NCBI GenBank assembly: GCA_964194555.1
Contig: CAXMMT010000050.1
Location: 1-64,000 of the forward strand
Reading direction: 5' to 3'
DNA: 64,000 bases
DNA from: SZUA-217 sp964194555
Lineage (GTDB): Bacteria; Actinomycetota; Acidimicrobiia; Spongiisociales; ZC4RG35
Of this stretch, positions 60,119-64,000 are shown piece after piece (the stretch's first letter is position 1; the number at the start of each line of letters is the position of its first letter). The translations under genes and the position numbers were made by a program. A model generated the notes under the pieces. That model saw only the letters and a program-made list of their open reading frames with translations, did not search any database and was not told the origin of the DNA.

Positions 60119-63100
60119 ATGGCTGCTCCACTAGCACCTCTTCTCTCGGGCTGGCGTTCCGCGCCGCTCCCTGACCTCGACTCCGTCTGGGCGGTCGCCC
60201 CCGGGGGAAGGGCGTATGCGCTGGCCGGTCTCTTCGAGAGTCTGGGTGAGACATTGCTAGTGATCCTGCCGGGGGAGAGTGACGCCGAGGAGCTTGTCGA
60301 TGACCTCAGTCTCTTCACCAGTGAAGTCGTGTTCGCCCCGGCCTGGGAGACCCTGCCCTTCGAGCACGTCTCGCCCAATACGGCGACGATGGCGATGCGC
60401 GCTCGGGCGCGTCATCAACTGGTCTCAGGTGCGCCGGTCATCATCGTTGCCAGCGTCAGAAGCGCCATTCAGCGGATCAGCGTCTCGGATGTCACCCCCA
60501 TTTCGTTGAATCCCGGTGACGAGATCGAGATGGATGGCCTCACACGGGCACTTGGCAGAGCCGGCTATCACCGCACCGACCGTGTCGAGGCACGAGGCGA
60601 GTTTGCGGTCAGAGGCGGGATTGTCGATGTCTTCCCCGCTCAGTCCGAGCAACCAACCCGTCTCGACTTCTGGGGGAACCAGCTCGACGAGATAAGGCGA
60701 TTCTCGGTCGCGACCCAGAGGTCACTGGACCTGGTGGACAGCTTCGTTGCCTACCCGGCCCGGGAGGTGAGACCCGACATCGATGTCCGGGAGCGTGCGG
60801 CCGGCTTGGTGACGACCGAGGCCTGGGCCGCCTCGACATGGGATCGCATTGCAGAGGGTCAGTTGTTCCCTGGCATCGAGTCATGGCTGCCATGGCTCGC
60901 CGATGAGCGCTGCATGTTCGACGACCTTCGGTCTTCCGGCCACCTTGTTCTTGTCGACCCGACCCGCAGCCTCGATCGCTGCCGCGACCTGATCAAAGAA
61001 GAGGCTGAGTTGGCTGCGGCGCTGGCTCCCACCTGGGGCGAGGCGGCGCCTGAGGCGGGAGATCATCCGGCCCTCTTTCTCGATCTGGAGAACGCCATTG
61101 GGGGGAGAGCTCATCTCCGCATTCCGTCGTCGCCGACAGTACCCGGCGACAGGGTGTTCGAGATCACCACTCTCGACGCCACCGCGGGTGACCCCGAGTC
61201 GGTGGCTGCCGGACTGAGCCGGTTGTTTCAGCGAGAGATATCGGTCGTGGTCGCCATGGATGGTGAGACGGCCGCCGACCGTGTCGCGGGAACCCTCGCA
61301 GATCAGGGTCTGGCAATAGATCGACTCGAAGCTCTGACCAGTCTCCGATCGGCCGTCGTTTCGGTTGGCATACATAAGGGCTTTGTCGCTCCAGGCCTTG
61401 GTGTGGCGGTGCTGGGCGAGCAGGAGATAGCGGGGAGACGCCGGGCTCATCGCAGGACGGGGCGAATCGCCTCGCCGCCGCGGCAGCAGTACCAGGACCT
61501 CACCGAAGGCGATTATGTCGTTCACTTCCAGCACGGCATTGGCCGATTCGAGGGATTGGTCACCCGGACGATGGTCGGGATCGAGCGGGACTACCTGATA
61601 ATCGCATACGCGAGAGGGGACAAGCTCTACGTCCCGGTGGACCAGCTTGCCGCGGTCAAGCGATACACCGGTGGGGAGGCTCCCCGGGTTTCGCGGATGG
61701 GTGGCAAGGACTGGTCGGAGCAAAAGACCCGTGTTCGCAGGGCCGTGGCCGTGGTTGCCGCTCAGGTAGTGGAGCTTCATCGCCAGAGGGCGCTCGCCAC
61801 CGGTCATGCATACGAGCCCGACACCCCCTGGCAGCACGAGTTGGAGGCGTCGTTTCCGTTCGAGGAGACTCTTGACCAGATCAAGGCGATCGGAGATGTC
61901 AAGACCGATATGGAGACCGTTACCCCTATGGACCGCCTCATATTTGGCGATGTCGGCTTCGGAAAGACCGAAGTGGCGATCAGGGCAACCTTCAAGGCGG
62001 TTCAGGACGGTCGCCAGGTCGCGATTCTCTGCCCGACGACACTGCTTGCCCAGCAGCATCACCAGGTGTTCTCGGACCGTCTTGCCCCTTATCCGGTTCG
62101 GGTCGAGGTCTTGTCCAGATTTCTCACGACCAAACAACAGAGACAGGTTGTGGAGGGCCTGGCGACAGGTGAGGTCGATCTCGTCATCGGCACGCACCGG
62201 CTTCTCTCAGAAGACATTCGCTTCAAGCGTCTTGGGCTTTTGGTCATCGACGAGGAGCAGCGATTCGGGGTCAACGCCAAGGACGCCATGAAGCGGCTCA
62301 AAGTCGGAGTAGACGTGCTCACTCTGACGGCCACCCCTATTCCCCGCACTCTCGAGCTGGCGCTTACCGGGATTCGTGATGTGTCACACATCCGGACACC
62401 GCCCGAGGATCGCCATCCGATACTCACCTATGTGGGTTCCTTCGACGAGCAAGCCGTATCGGCCGCGATCCGACGAGAGTTGCTCAGAGAGGGTCAAGTC
62501 TTCTACGTCCACAATCGCGTCCAATCGATCGATCGTGCCGTTGCCCGGTTGAGGGAATTGGTCCCGGATGCCCGATACGCGATCGCCCACGGGCAGATGT
62601 CCGAGGGAAAACTCGAACAGGTGATGATCGACTTCTGGAATGGCGAATACGACGTGCTGGTGGCGACGACCATCATCGAGTCGGGGCTCGACCTTCCCAA
62701 GGTCAACACATTGGTGGTCGAGCGGGCCGATCTTCTCGGTCTTGCCCAGTTGTATCAGTTGCGGGGACGTGTCGGCAGATCGAGTCAAAGGGCGTATGCC
62801 TATCTGTTCCATCCTCAGGATCAGTCGCTCAGCGAAGATGCGCACAGACGTCTCCAGGCGATCGGTGAGTCGACTGATCTCGGTTCCGGCTTCCAGCTTG
62901 CCCTACGGGACCTGGAGATTCGAGGGGCGGGGTCGATCCTCGGCGAAGTGCAGAGCGGGCACATAGCGGCCGTCGGATTCGATCTCTACGCAGAGCTCGT
63001 GGCCGAAGCCGTGAAAGAGATGGAAGGCAAGCCCATCGAGGACACCGGCCCACCGGAGATCCGGATCGATCTTCCGGTGGATGCCCACCTCCCGGATTCG

Positions 63101-63472
63101 TATATAGCCGACCAGGAGCTGCGATTGGAGGCGTACCGCCGGCTCGCAGCCGCGATCACCGAAAGCGACGTGGGCGATGTCGCAGCCGAGTGGGTCGACC
63201 GATTCGGGCCACTCCCAGCCGCGGCGGTTGCATTGATCGAACTAGCCCAACTACGGGTGGAGGCTATCCGGATCGGTGTCGGTGAGATCGTCAAGCTCCG
63301 TCATGAGATCCGAATCTCACCCGTCGACTTCAAGCCCTCCCAGGAGGTGCGACTAAAGCGTTTGCAGCCTCGCGCCGTGCTTCAGGCTCGCGATGGAGTC
63401 CTCTTCATTCCGGCGACGGAGCCGTTGGTCGAGACCCTGGTGAGGTTCATCGGCGAGATGTGGAAGACCTGA
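60119..63472 (+). CDS. mfd: transcription-repair coupling factor
   Basis: 1117 residues. UvrB-like N-terminal module (ARGEFAVRGGIVDVFPAQ), RNA-polymerase-interaction domain (EGDYVVHFQHGIGRFEGL), then a RecG-like motor: Walker A GDVGFGKTEVAI, DEEQ box VIDEEQRFGV, TATPIPRTLEL, and motif VI region QLRGRVGRSSQRAYAY. The C-terminal D7 domain is present. Removes stalled RNA polymerase and recruits UvrA. Confidence 0.97.
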   Translation: MAAPLAPLLSGWRSAPLPDLDSVWAVAPGGRAYALAGLFESLGETLLVILPGESDAEELVDDLSLFTSEVVFAPAWETLPFEHVSPNTATMAMRARARHQLVSGAPVIIVASVRSAIQRISVSDVTPISLNPGDEIEMDGLTRALGRAGYHRTDRVEARGEFAVRGGIVDVFPAQSEQPTRLDFWGNQLDEIRRFSVATQRSLDLVDSFVAYPAREVRPDIDVRERAAGLVTTEAWAASTWDRIAEGQLFPGIESWLPWLADERCMFDDLRSSGHLVLVDPTRSLDRCRDLIKEEAELAAALAPTWGEAAPEAGDHPALFLDLENAIGGRAHLRIPSSPTVPGDRVFEITTLDATAGDPESVAAGLSRLFQREISVVVAMDGETAADRVAGTLADQGLAIDRLEALTSLRSAVVSVGIHKGFVAPGLGVAVLGEQEIAGRRRAHRRTGRIASPPRQQYQDLTEGDYVVHFQHGIGRFEGLVTRTMVGIERDYLIIAYARGDKLYVPVDQLAAVKRYTGGEAPRVSRMGGKDWSEQKTRVRRAVAVVAAQVVELHRQRALATGHAYEPDTPWQHELEASFPFEETLDQIKAIGDVKTDMETVTPMDRLIFGDVGFGKTEVAIRATFKAVQDGRQVAILCPTTLLAQQHHQVFSDRLAPYPVRVEVLSRFLTTKQQRQVVEGLATGEVDLVIGTHRLLSEDIRFKRLGLLVIDEEQRFGVNAKDAMKRLKVGVDVLTLTATPIPRTLELALTGIRDVSHIRTPPEDRHPILTYVGSFDEQAVSAAIRRELLREGQVFYVHNRVQSIDRAVARLRELVPDARYAIAHGQMSEGKLEQVMIDFWNGEYDVLVATTIIESGLDLPKVNTLVVERADLLGLAQLYQLRGRVGRSSQRAYAYLFHPQDQSLSEDAHRRLQAIGESTDLGSGFQLALRDLEIRGAGSILGEVQSGHIAAVGFDLYAELVAEAVKEMEGKPIEDTGPPEIRIDLPVDAHLPDSYIADQELRLEAYRRLAAAITESDVGDVAAEWVDRFGPLPAAAVALIELAQLRVEAIRIGVGEIVKLRHEIRISPVDFKPSQEVRLKRLQPRAVLQARDGVLFIPATEPLVETLVRFIGEMWKT

Positions 63473-63533
63473 CCTACAGAAACTCGTCTCACGGATCGGG
63501 AACCCGTGTTCCCTTAAGAGCGTCCAATACCTA

Positions 63534-63694
63534 GTGGTCCGTCGCCCAAATAGCTACGCGGTCTCACCGGCCCTCGACGCCCCTGGCGGCGTCCTCCGCC
63601 TCGACGCAGCTAAGGCTGCGCCTTCGTTGTGTGTCCTTGCCAGATGACGCCGATGACTCGGTGACACCGCGGCATCAATTGAGCGACAGACCAC
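63534..63694 (+). repeat. palindromic MITE-like repeat, copy D
   Basis: 161 bp; with flanks the termini read CTAGTGGTCCGTCGC and GCGACAGACCACTAG, with one mismatch in 15. Inner arms CGCGGTCTCACCG and CGGTGACACCGCG pair, and the central hairpin CGCAGC/GCTGCG is perfect. It fills most of the mfd to SurA-like gap. TAGCAT at its right end is a possible -10 for the next gene. Confidence 0.88.
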
Positions 63695-63732
63695 TAGCAT
63701 CTGCCAAACTTCCTCCTGTAAAGGATCTTCTC

Positions 63733-64000
63733 TTGAGAAAACTCGTCCCAATTCTCCTTCTGGTCGCGCTCGTGGCCGCCGCATGTGGCGGTGGATCTTC
63801 AACCGTGGCAGCAACAGTCGACGGGACCGAAATCACAGTTGACGATGTCGAGGCTTTGATCGATGTGGAGGGATCCATAATCCCCAAGGATCAGTTTGCC
63901 CAATTCCTCGGCTTCGAGGTCCAGTGGGAGGTCATAAACGTTGCAGCTGCCGAGCAGTTCGGCATCGGGTTCACCGAGGAAGAGGTGATCGCCGAGGCGG
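63733..64000 (+). CDS. SurA-like peptidyl-prolyl isomerase lipoprotein (partial)
   Basis: Starts at TTG 63733 with AAAGGA upstream and runs off the right edge (89 codons seen). Signal peptide and lipobox LVAAACGGG, then ATVDGTEITVDDVEALID, the usual opening of SurA/PrsA-type chaperone lipoproteins. The parvulin domain would lie beyond the window. Confidence 0.7.
   Translation, partial: MRKLVPILLLVALVAAACGGGSSTVAATVDGTEITVDDVEALIDVEGSIIPKDQFAQFLGFEVQWEVINVAAAEQFGIGFTEEEVIAEA

Noticed and set aside
60881..62197. 438-codon minus-strand open frame inside mfd
   Set aside because: Antisense to a strongly conserved mfd; composition is that of a shadow frame and it shows no recognisable motif.
1..64000. 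tRNA, rRNA, CRISPR arrays, prophage or integrase genes
   Set aside because: Intergenic gaps are short and, read by eye, none holds a cloverleaf, spaced direct repeats or phage-like genes.

Overview
The window is a gene-dense, high-GC chromosomal segment of an actinobacterium. I infer an Acidimicrobiia-like lineage from gene content, not from a marker phylogeny. Supporting signs are an F420-type luciferase-like oxidoreductase, a DUF222/HNH gene with an actinobacterial LexA box, nickel superoxide dismutase with its maturation peptidase, Thr-rich lipoproteins, a PaaABCDE cluster, a CTC-type L25 next to pth, and many genes that look leaderless (TANNNT hexamer 6-7 nt before the start codon). No rRNA, tRNA, CRISPR array, prophage or transposase gene was seen, and there is no gene-free stretch longer than about 300 bases.

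Layout: 1-10 kb holds housekeeping genes (thrC, rho, rpmE, a DUF1385 protein, prfA, prmC, tsaC, glyA). At 10.2-11.6 kb is a frameshifted DUF222/HNH gene under a perfect LexA-type box. The complete F1Fo ATP synthase operon (11.7-18.9 kb) has a CRP/GlxR-type site at its promoter. An ABC-F ATPase and a CDF metal exporter follow, then paaABCDE plus a TetR regulator (22.2-26.4 kb) with a perfect 20-bp operator at the paaA promoter. Next come argGH, a 2-oxoacid:ferredoxin oxidoreductase (korAB), an amidase, a DUF3048 lipoprotein, a double-ACT protein, a sodX-alkA fusion divergent from sodN, metG, and several membrane proteins and lipoproteins.

The most distinctive region is 42-48.4 kb. It encodes a complete-looking bacterial microcompartment (BMC): an RpiB-family isomerase, deoxyribose-phosphate aldolase, CoA-acylating aldehyde dehydrogenase, one BMC-H, two BMC-T and three BMC-P shell proteins. 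This matches the 'sugar-phosphate utilising' (SPU) class, known from genome surveys but, to my knowledge, not biochemically characterised. All three enzymes carry N-terminal helices that look like encapsulation peptides. A divergent HTH/coiled-coil gene may regulate the locus. The inferred chemistry is cleavage of 2-deoxyribose-5-phosphate to glyceraldehyde-3-phosphate and acetaldehyde inside the shell, then acetaldehyde to acetyl-CoA.

The remainder (49-64 kb) has an AlkA-type glycosylase, a membrane-protein gene broken by an in-frame TGA, pgl, rplY-pth-glpK, pgsA, an SDR, an alkylsulfatase paired with a sodium symporter, mfd, and the start of a SurA-like lipoprotein. A family of four about 161-164 bp palindromic, MITE-like repeats (42.9, 51.9, 55.6 and 63.5 kb) sits in intergenic gaps. 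All four are in the same orientation and lie just upstream of plus-strand genes. Their terminal inverted repeats and central hairpins covary between copies.
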